Assembly (NCBI GenBank): GCA_023935145.1
Contig: CM043698.1
Span: 85,193,501 to 85,257,500, forward strand
DNA from: Bretschneidera sinensis
Lineage: Eukaryota > Streptophyta > Magnoliopsida > Brassicales > Akaniaceae
Direction of reading: 5' to 3'
Length of the DNA stretch: 64,000 nucleotides
Shown: piece by piece, positions 8,965-20,624 of the stretch
How the letters are laid out: each line of letters opens with the position of its first letter
Numbering within the stretch: the first letter of the stretch is position 1
Position numbers and translations under genes: made by a program
Notes under the pieces: model-generated
The model's input: only the letters and a program-made list of their open reading frames with translations
What the model was told of the DNA's origin: nothing
Database searches by the model: none

Positions 8965-11900
8965 AACCTTCATAAAAAGGTTTCAAACGATGACCATTGA
9001 CCTTAAAATTTTACCTGTATCCGAACTTTGTATTTCAACTGCACCATGAGGAAATACATTAGTAACAATAAAATGACCTACCCATCTAGAACGCAATTTA
9101 CCAGGAAATAACTTCAGTCTAAAGTGATAAAGTAAAACTTTTTGACCAATAGAAATTTTTTCCTAGAAATCAGTTGATCATGATAGGCTTTGGTCTTTTC
9201 TTTGTATATTCTCGAGCTTTCATAGGCATCATTGCGGATTTCCTCAAACTCTTGCAATTGTAATTTCCTTTGTTCGCCTGATTCATCCATTCCCATGTTG
9301 CAATGCTTGACAGCCCAATATGCCTTGTGTTCTAGTTCGACTGGGAGATGATATGGTTTGCCAAATACCAAATGGTAAAGAGACATACCTATGGGGGTCT
9401 TGTAGGCTATTCGGTAAACCCATAGTTCATCATCAAGCCGCATACTCTAATCCTTCCTATTTGGGTTAATAGTTTTCTCTAGTATGGACTTGATCTCTCT
9501 ATTGGATACTTCAACTTGCCCATTTGTTTGCGGATGGTAAGCAGTGGAGATGCGGTGGGTAACATTATATTTCTTGAATAAAGCCCCCACTACTCTGTTG
9601 CAAAAATGAGTCCCACGATCATTGATTATAGCTCTTGGTGTCCCGAACCTGACAAAAATATGAGATTTGACAAAATCTACAACAGCTTTAGCATCATCAA
9701 TCCGAGTAGCCTTAGCTTCTACCCATTTTGAAACATAATCAATAGCAAGAATGATGTAAACATTACCATGAGAAGAAGGAAAAGGGCCCATGAAATCAAT
9801 ACCCCACACATCAAATATTTCACAAACAAGAATAGGGGTGTGTGGCATTTGGTCTCTATGCCCTAAATTTCCAGTTTTCTGACACTATTCACAGGCTTTA
9901 CAAAACATATATGAATCACGAAACAAATTAGGCCAAAACAATCCACATTCTAACACATTACGAGCTGTTCTTTTGGGACCAAAGTGTCCTCCACATGCAT
10001 ATGAATGACAAAATTTCAAAATGGAAGGAGTTTCTTGTTGAGAGACGCACCTTTGAATAATTTGATCAGAACAATGTTTCCACAAATAAAGATTATCCCA
10101 AACATAATATTTAGCATCACTTTTGATTTTATCTCTTTAAGCTCTAAACAAATCATCTTGCAGTTTTCTAGTAACTAGATAATTAACAATATCAGCATAC
10201 CAGGGGATTGACTTTTCAATAGAAAAGAGATACTCATCTGGAAAGTCATCTTGTAATGGGGATGGTTCTTCATTTGTGGGTAATCTACTTAGATGATCGG
10301 CGACCAAATTCTCTGCACCTTTTTTATCGTGTATCTCCAAATTGAACTCTTGTAGTAACCGCCGAATGAGTCTGGGTTTTGCCTCCTTCTTTGACAGCAA
10401 ATACTTGAGAGCTGCATGATCAGAATTTTGAATGGAAGATCCCAATTCGGTGGCCAGATAATTGGTGTCGAAGTTAGCATGTCCTTCAACTTATCGAATG
10501 CACCTTTGCACACCTCACCAAATTTGAACATCACATCTTTTTGCAATAACCTACATAAAGGTTGAGTGATTTTGGAAAAATCCTTAATAAAGCGTCAATA
10601 AAATCCTGCATGTCCAAGAAAAGAGCAAATTTCCCGCACACTTGCGGGGTAAGGCAAAGATTTGATAATTTATATCTTAGCTTTATCAACTTCAATTCCC
10701 TTAGAAGATACAATATAGCCTAGAATAATACCTTGATCAACCATAAAGTGACACTTTTCATAATTCAGAACAAGGTTCGTTTCTATGCATCTTTTAAGCA
10801 CTTTTGTAAGGTTAGTTAAACAAGTATCAAAAGAATCACCATAAACTGTAAAGTCATCCATAAATACCTCTATGATGTTTTCTACATACTCTGAAAATAT
10901 ACTAACCATACACCTTTGAAATGTAGTAGGAGCGTTGCAAAGTCCAAAGGGCATTTGTCGGTATGCAAAAGTGCCAAATGAGCATGTGAAGGTGGTTTTT
11001 TCTTGATCCTCCGGTGCGACTAGGATTTGATGAAAACCTGAATAACCATCAAGACAACAATAATGAGTACGACTAGCCAAACGTTCAAGCATTTGATCAA
11101 TAAATGGAAGACGAAAGTGATCTTTTCTAGTTGATGCATTTAACTTCTTATAATCTATACAAACCCACCACCAGTTTTGAATTCGAGTGGGCACCAACTC
11201 ACCATCAGGATTTTTTATTATCGTTATACCTGTTTTCTTTGGCACAACCTGAACTGGACTTACCCATTTACTGTCTGAAATTGGATAGATCATACCTGGG
11301 TTGAGAAGTTTCAAAATTTCTTTCTTTACCACTTCCATCATTGGTGGATTCAGTCGGCGTTGGGCTTCTCTAGAAGGCTTACAATCTTCCTCTAATAGTA
11401 TCCTATGCATGCATGTGGAAGGGCTCAATCCCTTAATGTCAGCTATAATCCAGTCAATAGCCTCTTTATACTCTCTAAGAATCTGAATCAACTTTTCTTC
11501 CTCTAATATGGAGAGCTTGTTTGAGATTATCACCAGAAGAGTTTCTCCTTCTCCCAAAAATGCATATTTCAGATGATCTGGTAAGGGTTTCAATTCCAAT
11601 TTCGGTGCCTGTACAATAGAAGGAAGAAGTTTTGTGTGAGAAAGAGGCAACTCAATGTAAGACACATCATACCTTATAGGTTTAAGTGATTCCAATTCAT
11701 AGATTGCATCTTGCAGGTCAGACTCCAACACAAACTTCTTCATGATCTTCTGTAGCCCTTCAAGAGTGAAATGCCTGCTAAGTATAACTTTTAACTTATC
11801 ATCATCAATTACATCAAAGATTTCTTGCGCCAACGAGTCAATAACATCCATAACAAAAACAGAAGACACATCATTAGGGTACCTCATGGCGTCATAAATA

Positions 11901-12670
11901 TTGAATTTAATAATTTCACCATTAAATTCCATTGTGAGTGTACCATCATGCACATCAATTTTTGTTCTAGATGTTTTTAGAAATGGCCTTCCTAATAACA
12001 TTAGTGTTGAATTAGAAGAGTCGTCTTCTTCCATGTCAAGAACATAAAAATCAGCAGGAAAAACAAACCCATTAACTTGTACTAAGACATCCTCCAAGAC
12101 TCCTTCAGGATATACATTAGATCTATCAGCAAGTTGAATAATCACACCTGTTTCTTTTAATGGACCAATATTCAAAGATGAATAAATAGAGAGAGGCATG
12201 ATAATTATTGAAGCTCCTAGATCTAGCATTGCTTTCTCAATCCTAGCATCACCTAGTTTGCAAGGGATAGTAAACATACCTGGGTCCTTGCATTTTGGAG
12301 GTAATTTTTTCTGGAGGATGGCTGAAACATTTTCCCCCATACTTATCTTTTCATTACCTTTCAACTTTCTCTTGTTGGTGCACAACTCCTTGAGAAATTT
12401 AGTATATCGAGGCACTTATTTAATTGCATCAAGTAAGGGAATATTTACCTCAACCTTGCAAAAAGTTTTAAGAATTTCCTTCTCTTCCTCTTCTTTCTTG
12501 GATTTAGTCAATCTAGTAGGAAATGGAGGATTTGTCACCAATGCCTTTAGTTGTTCACTATCGAGTCCTCTAGGCTGGTCAATTTGAGGTTGAGGAGTAG
12601 CTATTTTTTTTTCAATTTCTTTTCCACGTGCTGCCTTACTGGGTTCCTTCAACTCCTTCCCGCTTCTCAA
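8965..12670 (-). pseudogene. pol: pol of minus-strand Athila element (PR-RT-RNase H-IN), degenerate
   Basis: On the minus strand: a pre-protease part (12670-12416), then 12415-10670 with protease motif LDLGASIIIMPLSIY, pre-RT region (REAQRRLNPPM), and RT motifs [17 protein letters not shown] and the catalytic FMDDFTVYG near 10850. The RT connection follows at 10713-10531. RNase H jumps from PPNWDLPF to [13 protein letters not shown] near 10440, so the part with the first catalytic Asp and Glu is deleted. Integrase zinc region is 10085-9885, the core 9848-9447 ([29 protein letters not shown]), the C-terminal part 9443-8965. Stops and frameshifts separate the pieces. RT and integrase sequence is of Athila type. 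Confidence 0.87.
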
Positions 12671-12699
12671 GGTAACTACACTAGCATTTTGTTTTGGGT

Positions 12700-14077
12700 T
12701 AACAACAGTTTATGAGGACAATTTACCTTGAGATTCCAATCTGTTCATAGAAGATGCCAGTTGACTCATTTGATTCTCCAGTTGTTGAATGCTTGTTCTT
12801 GTCTCTTGTTGAAATTGTTGTGTGTTAGTTGCAAGTGATTTAACAATTTCTTCTAAAGACATACCTGAACTTGTGAAGGTTTGTTATGGTGGTGGAGCAG
12901 GTGGTCTATGCTGAAAGTGTTGGAATTGTGGTCTTGCTCCATAGCTGAAATTGGGATGATCCCTCCATCTTGAGTTGCAGGTATTTGAATAGGGATCGTA
13001 TTTCCTTTGTGGTGGGCCTAGAAATCCTCCAGCTGCATTGGCATGCTCATAAGAATCATCTCGAAGTGTAGGGCACATGTCAGTTGGATGACCGATGGTA
13101 GCACAAATCCCACAAGCTTTCACTTGTTGCATATTTCCTACAGCTAACTATTGAACAATAGAAGTTAGATTAGATATTTGAATTTCAAGGGAAGATATAC
13201 TTACCTCATTCACCCTTATTGGAGATGTGTCCTGCCTGAATCCAAATTGTTGTGAGTTAGCGGCCATGATGGAGATCAAATCTCTAGCGTCACTAGGAGT
13301 TTTGTTCACTATGTCACCTCCACTCGCTGCATCCATCATCTTCCTTTCCATGGGTAGGAGCCCTTCATAGAAATATTGAAAGAGGAGCTGTTCAGAAATT
13401 CCATGTTGTAGGCAGCTTGCACAGAATTGCTTAAATCTTTCCCAATAATCAGGAAGGGTCTTTATATCTTTCTGTTTTATTCCACATATCTCCCTTCTAA
13501 TGCCAGCAACCCGTGATGCAAGGAAAAATTTATCAAGAAACAATCTCACCATCTCCATCCATGTGGTTATAGAGCCAAGCGGCAAATAAAATAACCAATC
13601 CTTTGCTTTTTCAGTCAGCGAGAATGGAAAAGCACGTAATTTGATTTGTTCTTCGGTCACTCCTTGCGGTTTCATGCTTGAACACACCACGTGGATTTCC
13701 TTCAGATGCTTGTGAGGATCTTCATTCTCAAGACCACGAAAGTTTGGGAGCAAATGGATCAATCCAGATTTTAACTCAAAACCCACTTCCAAAGATGGAT
13801 ATGTAATGCAGAGTGGCTGTTGATTTACATTTGGTGCAGCCAATTCCCTTAAAGTTCTCTCTTGATTGGCCATTGCTTCGTCTATTTCAGAATCACTAGA
13901 TGAATCAACCAAGTCAGGTACTAAATTAAATCCGGGGGGTGAGGATGAAGATGCTTGTTTGTCCGGCAATTTAGCTTCCTTCCTCAACTTTTGAGCCATC
14001 TTCTGAATCTCAGGATCGTATTGGAGCTCACCTGCACGAGAAGAACGAAGCATTAAAATAAATCTAATTAACACCAA
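12700..14077 (-). pseudogene. gag: gag of minus-strand Athila element
   Basis: The main open part is 14077-13148 (309 residues): QYDPEIQKMAQKLRKEAKL, then the plant Gypsy gag core NEDPHKHLKEIHVVCSSM, IKLRAFPFSL, AKDWLFYLPLGSI, KFFLASRVAGIRREI, YWERFKQFCASC and FYEGLLPMERKMMDAASGG. After a break, 13132-12884 carry the zinc knuckle CGICATIGHPTDMCP (CX2CX4HX4C) and a PNFSYGARPQ segment. A degenerate Gln-rich stretch runs to about 12700, before pol. Gag would assemble the particle. Confidence 0.85.
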
Positions 14078-14078
14078 T

Positions 14079-14096
14079 CCCCGGCAACGGTGCCAA
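14079..14096 (-). other. Primer binding site, tRNA-Asp
   Basis: On the minus strand TGGCACCGTTGCCGGGGA lies just inside the 5' LTR. It is complementary to the 3' end of plant tRNA-Asp with one change (GCA for GCG). This PBS is typical of the Athila/Tat branch. Confidence 0.88.
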
Positions 14097-14102
14097 AAAT
14101 TT

Positions 14103-15458
14103 GGTGGATGTCGAATCCCACAAATAATAAAATTCTTGCTCTCGAAAAATACAAATTGTAACAGTGATGAGCAAGGTCGTATCCACAGGGATTAGGTAGA
14201 TTTATTTTAATGAAAATTAAAGCAAAGAAAAAGGGGGGTTTGAAATTTCGAAGTGAAATAAAAGAGAAAGTAATTATGATCAACTAAAAACTAAGGAGAA
14301 ATCAATATCAGGCAAATATCCAACCAAAGGTATAATTTCATAATTGGTTCAGAGAATTGATCATAGATACAAGGATGAAATCTTCTATTCTTCACTAAAT
14401 TGGTTATGGTTATTAACAAGCTCTAACAACCTATCTCTCCTTATTTTCTCGATAACCAAAAAAAGCTCTTTGATTACTTCTCTTGTTAATAAACAACCCT
14501 AAACAAGCTCTTAGGATTTAATCTATTGACAGCATTAATAATTAGATAGACTACCAATTCTAGCCAATAAATACACAAGCTCGATTCATTTAGACTAGAT
14601 TATATATCTTCAAAACATAAATCGAAAATCTCTCTATAATCAACTACGTTTTTTTACCACTAATATTAGAACATTTAAAAAATTACGGATTTAAAGTTCT
14701 AAATGGCAATTTATTAACCTGATAATTGAACAACGGGCCCTTTGCATCAATCAATCAAGACAATAATTTTTAATAAATATAGAAGATATATAAATAGTGA
14801 AGAAATAAAATAGCAATGAAAATTATTTAGATCTCATAATTCTTGAAGAACCAAAACTTCAATTATCCTTCAGCTAGAAGAAAAGTATTTAGCTACTCAT
14901 AATTAAAAAAACGCCTAAAGAAAAGAGAAGAGGAATTTTTCTTGTGAATAATCTGTCTCCCATCTATGAGAGATCCCTCTCCTATTTATAATAGTTACTC
15001 CATCTAATAATAGTTACCCTATCTAGATAAGGAAACTAATTAAAAGAAAATTCCACCTTAATAGGGAGTCTTGGCAAATACTTTCCTAGAGATAAGAATG
15101 GGTAACTAAATATTTCCAGCTATCATACATATCCTTTTTCTCCAGCAAATTCGTAACCCTAGGTCAGAACCTCGGATCCAATAAGGCGTGCTCACACTTT
15201 ATCTGCTGACTGTTTCTGTGAACATTCTGGGAAAATAGGACGTGCCCACACTTTAAGCAAAAACCGCTTCTGGAATGTATATCTTTTTTAGCTCTGATTT
15301 TTCCTCTCCAAATCTCTTGATTTTGAATTCAATTTGATTTAACTCCTCAATCTACTCCACAAAATACGAAACATTATCAAAATCCAAGATTTAAGCATTT
15401 ATAACCATTAAAACATGAGGAAATATAACAAACATATAGATATTATGAATTCTTATCA
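14103..15458 (-). repeat. 5' LTR of minus-strand Athila element
   Basis: The 1356-bp copy begins TGGTGGATGTCG and ends CTTATCA on the plus strand. The minus-strand TATA box is at 14993-15000 and the GCGTGCTCAC/ACGTGCCCAC words at 15185-15262. It is followed by the TSD copy ATATT (15459-15463). Confidence 0.92.
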
Positions 15459-15463
15459 ATATT

Positions 15464-18400
15464 CAAGGAGCTAACTCTAAGAGATGGCAGACTTGTCACC
15501 ATTGGAGACAACACAAAAATAAAGATAATCGGGCATGGAAAATTTGGTAATGATTTCTCAACCATAGACAATGTATTGCTAGTACAAGGCCTTAAGCCAA
15601 ATCTACTAAGTATTAGTCAACTATATGACAAAGGCAACAAAGTCATTTTTGAAACCACTCATTGTCTAGTTATAGACATCAAGAGTAACAAGATCAAATT
15701 TGTTGGCCATAGACATGAAAATGTCTATATAGTTGATTTAAAATCGTTGCATTCCGATAATGAAAATTGTTTTCCCGCATTTAGTGAAAACCTATGGCTA
15801 TGGCATAGAAGGCTTGGTCATGTAAACATGGATTTACTTAAAATCATTTCTAGAAAAGATTTAGTCATTAGATTTCCCAAAATCAAATTTGAAAAAGATA
15901 AAGTATGTGATGCTTGTCAAATGGGAAAACAAACTAAGATTTCTTTTAAATCAAAGAATGTAGTCTCAACTACTAGACCATTAGAACTTTTGCATATGGA
16001 CTTAATTGGTCTAATAAGTACCATTAGTCTAGGGGGCCATCAATATGCTCTTGTTATTGTTGATGACTATTCAAGATATACCTTTGTTATCTTTATTGCT
16101 TACAAGGATGAAGCTTACAAAGGATTTGAAAATTTTACAAAAAGGTTCAAAATGAAAAAAGAATTTGTATTTCAAGCATTAAAAGTGATCATGGAGAAGA
16201 ATTTAAAAACCAGAGTTTTTCAAAATTTTGTGATGAAAATGGAATTGATCACAACTTTTTAACTCTTAGAACTCCTCAACAAAATGGAGATTTTGAGAGG
16301 AAAAATAGAGTTCTAAAAGAATTTGCAAGAACAATGCTTTGTGAAAATAGCTTACCAAAATACTTTTGGGCAGAAGCCGTAAACACTTCTTGCTATATCT
16401 TGAATAGAATTTTAATTAGGTCTATGCTTGACAAAACTCTGTATGAATTATGGAAAGGTAGAAAGCCTAATATCTCCTATATTCGTACATTTGGTTGTAA
16501 ATGCTTCATCCTAAATAACAATAAAACTAACTTGGGTAAGTTTAACTCTAAGACCAATGAAGGCATATTTTTAGGATATTCAGCCTCTAGTAAGGCTTAT
16601 AGAGTCCTCAACAAGAGAACTCTAGTGGTAGAAGAATCTGTACATGTAACTCTTGATGAGTCTAACCCAATTAGTAGTAGAGAAGTTTCTTTCAATGATG
16701 ATGCAGATTTCATTCCAAGAACGAAGGTACCTACTCCCATTGTTGACCCAAAGGAGAGCTCACCTCAAACAAATCGAGAGATGGAAATTCTCAAATTGGA
16801 CCAACCATCTACAATTCAATAAGAGGATAGTCTTCCCAAAGATTGGAGGTATATGAATTATCATCCAATCGATCAAGTGATTAGTGATCCTTCACAAGGG
16901 GTAAGAACTCGTTCCTCAAATAGAAACATTTGCAAGTATGTAGCCTATTTGTCTCAAATAGAACCTAAGACATTTATAGAAGCTGAAGAGGATAATGATT
17001 GGATAATTGCCATGCAAGAAGAGATAAATTAATTTGAAAGAAACAATGTATGAAATCTAGTTCCTAGACCTAAGAATCATACAATAATTGGAACTAAATG
17101 AGTATTTAGAAATAAGATGGATGAAAATGGAATAGTGACTAGAAATAAGGCTAGACTAGTTGCTAAGGGATATAATCAAGAAGAAGGAATAGACTTTGAT
17201 GAGACCTATGCTCCCGTAGCAAGCTTAGAAGCTATTCGAATGTTATTAGCCTTTGTATGCTTTAATAAGTTTAAATCATTTCAAATGGATATAAAGAGTG
17301 CCTTTTTAAATGGCTTTATAGAAGAAGAGGTTTACGTTGAACAACCTCTTGGATTTGAGAATCCTAGTCTTCCAAATCTTGTCTACAAACTTTCTAAAGC
17401 TCTATATTGGTTGAAGCAAGCTCTTAGAGCATAGTATGAAAGATTAAATAAACTTTTGATTGACAATAATTTTATAAGAGGAAAAGTAGACACAACCCTC
17501 TTCATAAAAACTCACATAAATGACACTCTACTAGTCCAAATATATGTTGATGATATTATATTTGGTGCTACTAATGAATCAATGTGTAAAGAGTTTTCCA
17601 AGTTCATGCAAGGTGAATTTGAAATGAGTATGATGGGAGAGCTTACCTACTTCCTTGGACTTCAAATCAAACAATTGAAAGGAGGCATCTTCATCAATCA
17701 ATCAAAACACACTAAGGACCTACTAAAGAGGTTCGGGATGGAAAGCTCAAAGCCACTTGGTACACCCATGAGCACCTCAACAAAACTTGATCTTGATGAA
17801 GGAGGTAAATGTATAGATACTAAATATTATAGAAGCATGATAGGAGCTTTACTTTATTTGACTGCAAGTAGACTTGATATAATGTTCAGTGTATGCATGT
17901 GTGCTAGATTTCAAGCTAATCCTAAGGAATCACATATAATTGCAGTAAAAATAATTCTTAGATATCTACAAGGAACTCAAACCCTAGGATTATGGTACTC
18001 TAGAGATTCATCTTTTGAGCTTGTAGGATATTCAGATGCTGACTTTGCGGGGTGTAGGTTAGATAGAAAAAGCACAAGTGCAACATGCCAATTCTTAGGT
18101 GCAATGTTAACTTCTTGGTTTTCTAAGAAACAAAAATCCGTTGCATTATCAACCGCCAAAGCGGAATACGTAGCAGCTAGAAGTTATTGTGCCCAAGTGT
18201 TATGGATGAAACAATAACTAGAAGACTATGGCATAAACTTTAAAAGTATTACAATAAATTGTGATAATACTAGTGTTATCAACCTAACCAAGAACCCTAT
18301 TCAGCACTCTAGAACTAAACACATAGAAATTAGGCATCATTTCTTAAGAGACCATGCTAAAAAAGGTGATACTAGACTAGAATTCATACCTTCATAAGAT

Positions 18401-18480
18401 TAAATATCTAACATTCTTACAAAACCTTTAAGTGAAGCTAGTTTCGGCAAAATTAGACTGTTAATGGGATTGTTAGATTA
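15464..18480 (+). pseudogene. pol: pol of outer SIRE-like Copia (GAG-pre-IN, IN, RT, RNase H)
   Basis: Pol resumes after the Athila insertion. Motifs in order: VTIGDNTKIKI near 15500, GAG-pre-integrase LWHRRLGHVNMD, integrase zinc CDACQMGK near 15910, core MDLIG, VDDYSRY, SDHGEEF (frame shifted near 16170) and ERKNR near 16300. RT follows: [19 protein letters not shown] near 17165, [10 protein letters not shown], catalytic YVDDIIFGA near 17545. RNase H follows: YYRSMIGALLYL, GYSDADFAG, STAKAEY. Nonsense codons lie at RT positions normally Gln or Trp (near 17029, 17051, 17099, 17433) and after WMKQ at 18215; each is explained by C-to-T or G-to-A. The frameshift plus several stops make it non-functional. 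Confidence 0.92.
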
Positions 18481-18638
18481 TAATAAACTGTATATCTGAT
18501 TGCTTCATCATTAATCATTTTGCATACTTGACATCTAGTGATAGAGTATTAAACCTTATTTAATATTTCCCTCATTCAAGATGGCATAGATAAACAAATT
18601 TCGTGCTAAGACTCAAGACCGAAAGTTTTCTTAAGGGT
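18481..18638 (+). other. Spacer between pol and third ORF of outer Copia
   Basis: This is AT-rich sequence after the RNase H end. I see no coding signal. It leads into the dyad cluster at 18639. Confidence 0.6.
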
Positions 18639-18938
18639 CCAGTTGACTAGTAAGTCTATCCCAGTTGACTGGTAAGTCTCTGCCTAATCTCCCAGTCGAT
18701 TGGCAAGTCTATACCAGTCGACTAGTAATCAAAAACCTTGTTTGGAGCCATTTTTTGAAATTCAGTTAACCACCCAGTCGACTAGTATGAACTGCCCAGT
18801 CGACTGGTATATCTCTGCCAGTTTATCCAGTCAACTGGTGTCCCGATCCAATCGACTGATATGTTACAAGTTTTCAAAACTGCAACCCAGTCGACCGGTA
18901 CCCTAACCCAGTCAACTGGTATTGCGATTCTATAAATA
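18639..18938 (+). promoter_or_regulatory. Internal CAGTCGACTGG dyad cluster with TATA box
   Basis: About ten copies of a word close to CCAGTCGACTGGT, a perfect palindrome in its consensus, lie between 18639 and 18921. A TATA box TATAAATA at 18931-18938 follows immediately. The same word occurs seven times in the LTR at 30819-31011 upstream of the LTR TATA box (31097). The cluster precedes the third ORF, whose ATG is at 19150. The arrangement resembles a second, internal copy of the LTR promoter. Confidence 0.65.
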
Positions 18939-19149
18939 GTCTCTTCGTTTTTTCCAGATTTTCACGCCATTTTTAAAACCTTAAGCTTTTTCTCTCTAAA
19001 AAATCACATCATTTTGATCAAAAAATCCTCAAAACACTTCATACACACCTCGATCTACTCATCCACACCATTCATTTCAAATTTCTACAGTTAAAATCTC
19101 AAATCTTCACCAAAATCCTTTTTCTCCCTAAAAACTCTTATCTTCCAAA

Positions 19150-19216
19150 ATGACCGATCGAATCCGCATCAAAACCACCGTTGGGGGACCTTATGCGCCT
19201 ACTAGGCCAAGGTCCA
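19150..19216 (+). pseudogene. Third ORF of outer SIRE-like element, first part
   Basis: The ATG at 19150 opens MTDRIRIKTTVGGPYAPTR and is cut after 22 codons by the plus-strand Athila inserted at 19217. The reading continues without a frame change at 28660, after the duplicated GTCCA. The ATG follows the dyad cluster and TATA box by about 210 bp, through an AT- and pyrimidine-rich leader. Confidence 0.7.
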
Positions 19217-20457
19217 TGATGAGTCTAAAATATTGCATATTTTAGACCCCTAACTTATATTTGTTATGCTCTTAATTAGTAGTATTTTACATTTTTCTTG
19301 TGTTTTGTGTATTTTTACATGTTTGTGGAGAAAGTGCAGCATTTCAGGATATTTGAAGCTTCTGGAGACATTGCGCTCGATCGCACAGATATGCGATCGA
19401 GCGCACCTGCGCTGGAGTGCACCTGCCTATGATCGAGCGCAAGGTCATCAATCCCACATCGAAATGTTTGCAGTGCATCGCACCAGCACGATCGAGCGCA
19501 CCAGATACGCGATCGAGCGCACCAGACACGCGATCGAGCGCACATGCGATCGATCGCACCATTCTGCGATCGAGCGCACTCGGGCCAGTATCCCACATCG
19601 TTTCTGCAAGCCACATTACTCCGGGTCTTCCCCTATATAAACACCACCTGACTTCATAATTCAATGTACAATTCCTAAGCCACTTTGGTGTTTACCGGTG
19701 GACGTCCGCTAGCATTCTGGTGGATCCCGAAGGCATTGCTACCACAAGGGGAAGCGCCGCCCGTCAGCGAGTGGAATTTCTCCCATGTAAAGTTGTTTAT
19801 TTATCTCTTTATATTCAGTTGTTTTAGTTTAAATGTTTAGCACTTGTTATTATAGTTTTATAGTTATGAGTGGCTAGACTCTTCAGCTAAGGTTGAAGAT
19901 GAAGCCCCGCCGTTGTTTGGCGTAGTAGTTCAGATTTGCTTGTACAAATCTGACAATTTTTAGTATAAATGTTCTGTCAATTATTTGAGTTAATCTTATA
20001 ATTGATTGAGTTTAAATTGTCTGTTGGATTTTCTTTGTGTTTCATCTGATGGATACATTGAATGCTTTTCGATTAAATTGGATTCCCTTTGTGATTTGTT
20101 AAGAGTGGATACATCGGGTGCTTTTGGTTTAGTTGGGATATTCTTTGTTTTTTGTCTTATAGTTGGATTCATTGAATGTTTTGATAGGCTATATTTTTAG
20201 AACATGTATGCTTAACTTCGGTGGGGTGGATTCGGAAACCTTAGTGCTTTTTATTATTAGTTTTTAAATCAATTTAATTTAGCTTTTAATTTATTTTGCA
20301 AATATCATTTAAAATTCGGAACTAGGTTAAAATAGAGTTAATTTAGATTAAAAATTATATTTTCACAACGCAATTCCCTGTGGATTCGACCTCGCACTTG
20401 CACAACGCTATATTGCAAACGACTCGTGCGCTTGCGAGTAAATTAAAACTCACAACA
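19217..20457 (+). repeat. 5' LTR of young Athila element
   Basis: It starts TGATGAGTC and ends CACAACA. Words close to TGCGATCGAGCGCAC cluster at 19373-19580, upstream of the TATA box TATATAAA at 19634-19641. Open frames through this cluster on both strands come from the repeats and are not genes. Confidence 0.95.
19373..19580. promoter_or_regulatory. CGATCG dyad-word cluster in U3
   Basis: About eight copies of a 14-bp word close to TGCGATCGAGCGCA, with the palindromic core CGATCG, lie 55-260 bp upstream of the TATA box. The 3' LTR has the same cluster (27570-27777) with a few substitutions, several of them at CpG sites. Confidence 0.75.
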
Positions 20458-20463
20458 AGTTTT

Positions 20464-20481
20464 TGGCGCCGTTGCCGGGGA
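20464..20481 (+). other. Primer binding site, tRNA-Asp
   Basis: TGGCGCCGTTGCCGGGGA starts 6 bp after the LTR end and matches the complement of the plant tRNA-Asp 3' end exactly. Confidence 0.93.
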
Positions 20482-20624
20482 ATTGTTTTGTTTGTGAAAA
20501 TTTTTGGTCTGAATTGATTTTATTTTTCTACTAGTTAATTTAATTTAAAAAAAAAATTGATTTTTGTTTTTGCTTTATTCTGTTGCTTCTGCTGGTTAGT
20601 ATCTCATTATTTTTCTGTTGGTGT

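Larger units (their letters stand above)
4182..15458 (-). mobile_element. Athila-like Gypsy element, minus strand, with ATHILA-type third ORF
   Basis: The 11.3-kb element lies in the protease of the outer Copia. The flanks GTATT (4177-4181) and ATATT (15459-15463) are a 5-bp TSD with one change. LTRs are 4182-5520 and 14103-15458; I count roughly 60 differences plus a 21-bp indel, about 4-5 percent. In minus-strand order: 5' LTR, tRNA-Asp PBS, gag, protease/RT/RNase H/integrase, a conserved post-pol block, an ORF3 of ATHILA type, a 3' noncoding region and a polypurine tract. RNase H is partly deleted, and stops and frameshifts are present throughout. It is inactive but structurally almost complete. 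Confidence 0.93.

Noticed and set aside
19266..19664. Open frames on both strands through the young Athila LTR (and 27502-27861)
   Set aside because: They arise from the CGATCGAGCGCAC words, give repetitive Arg/Ser/Ala peptides and lie in U3.
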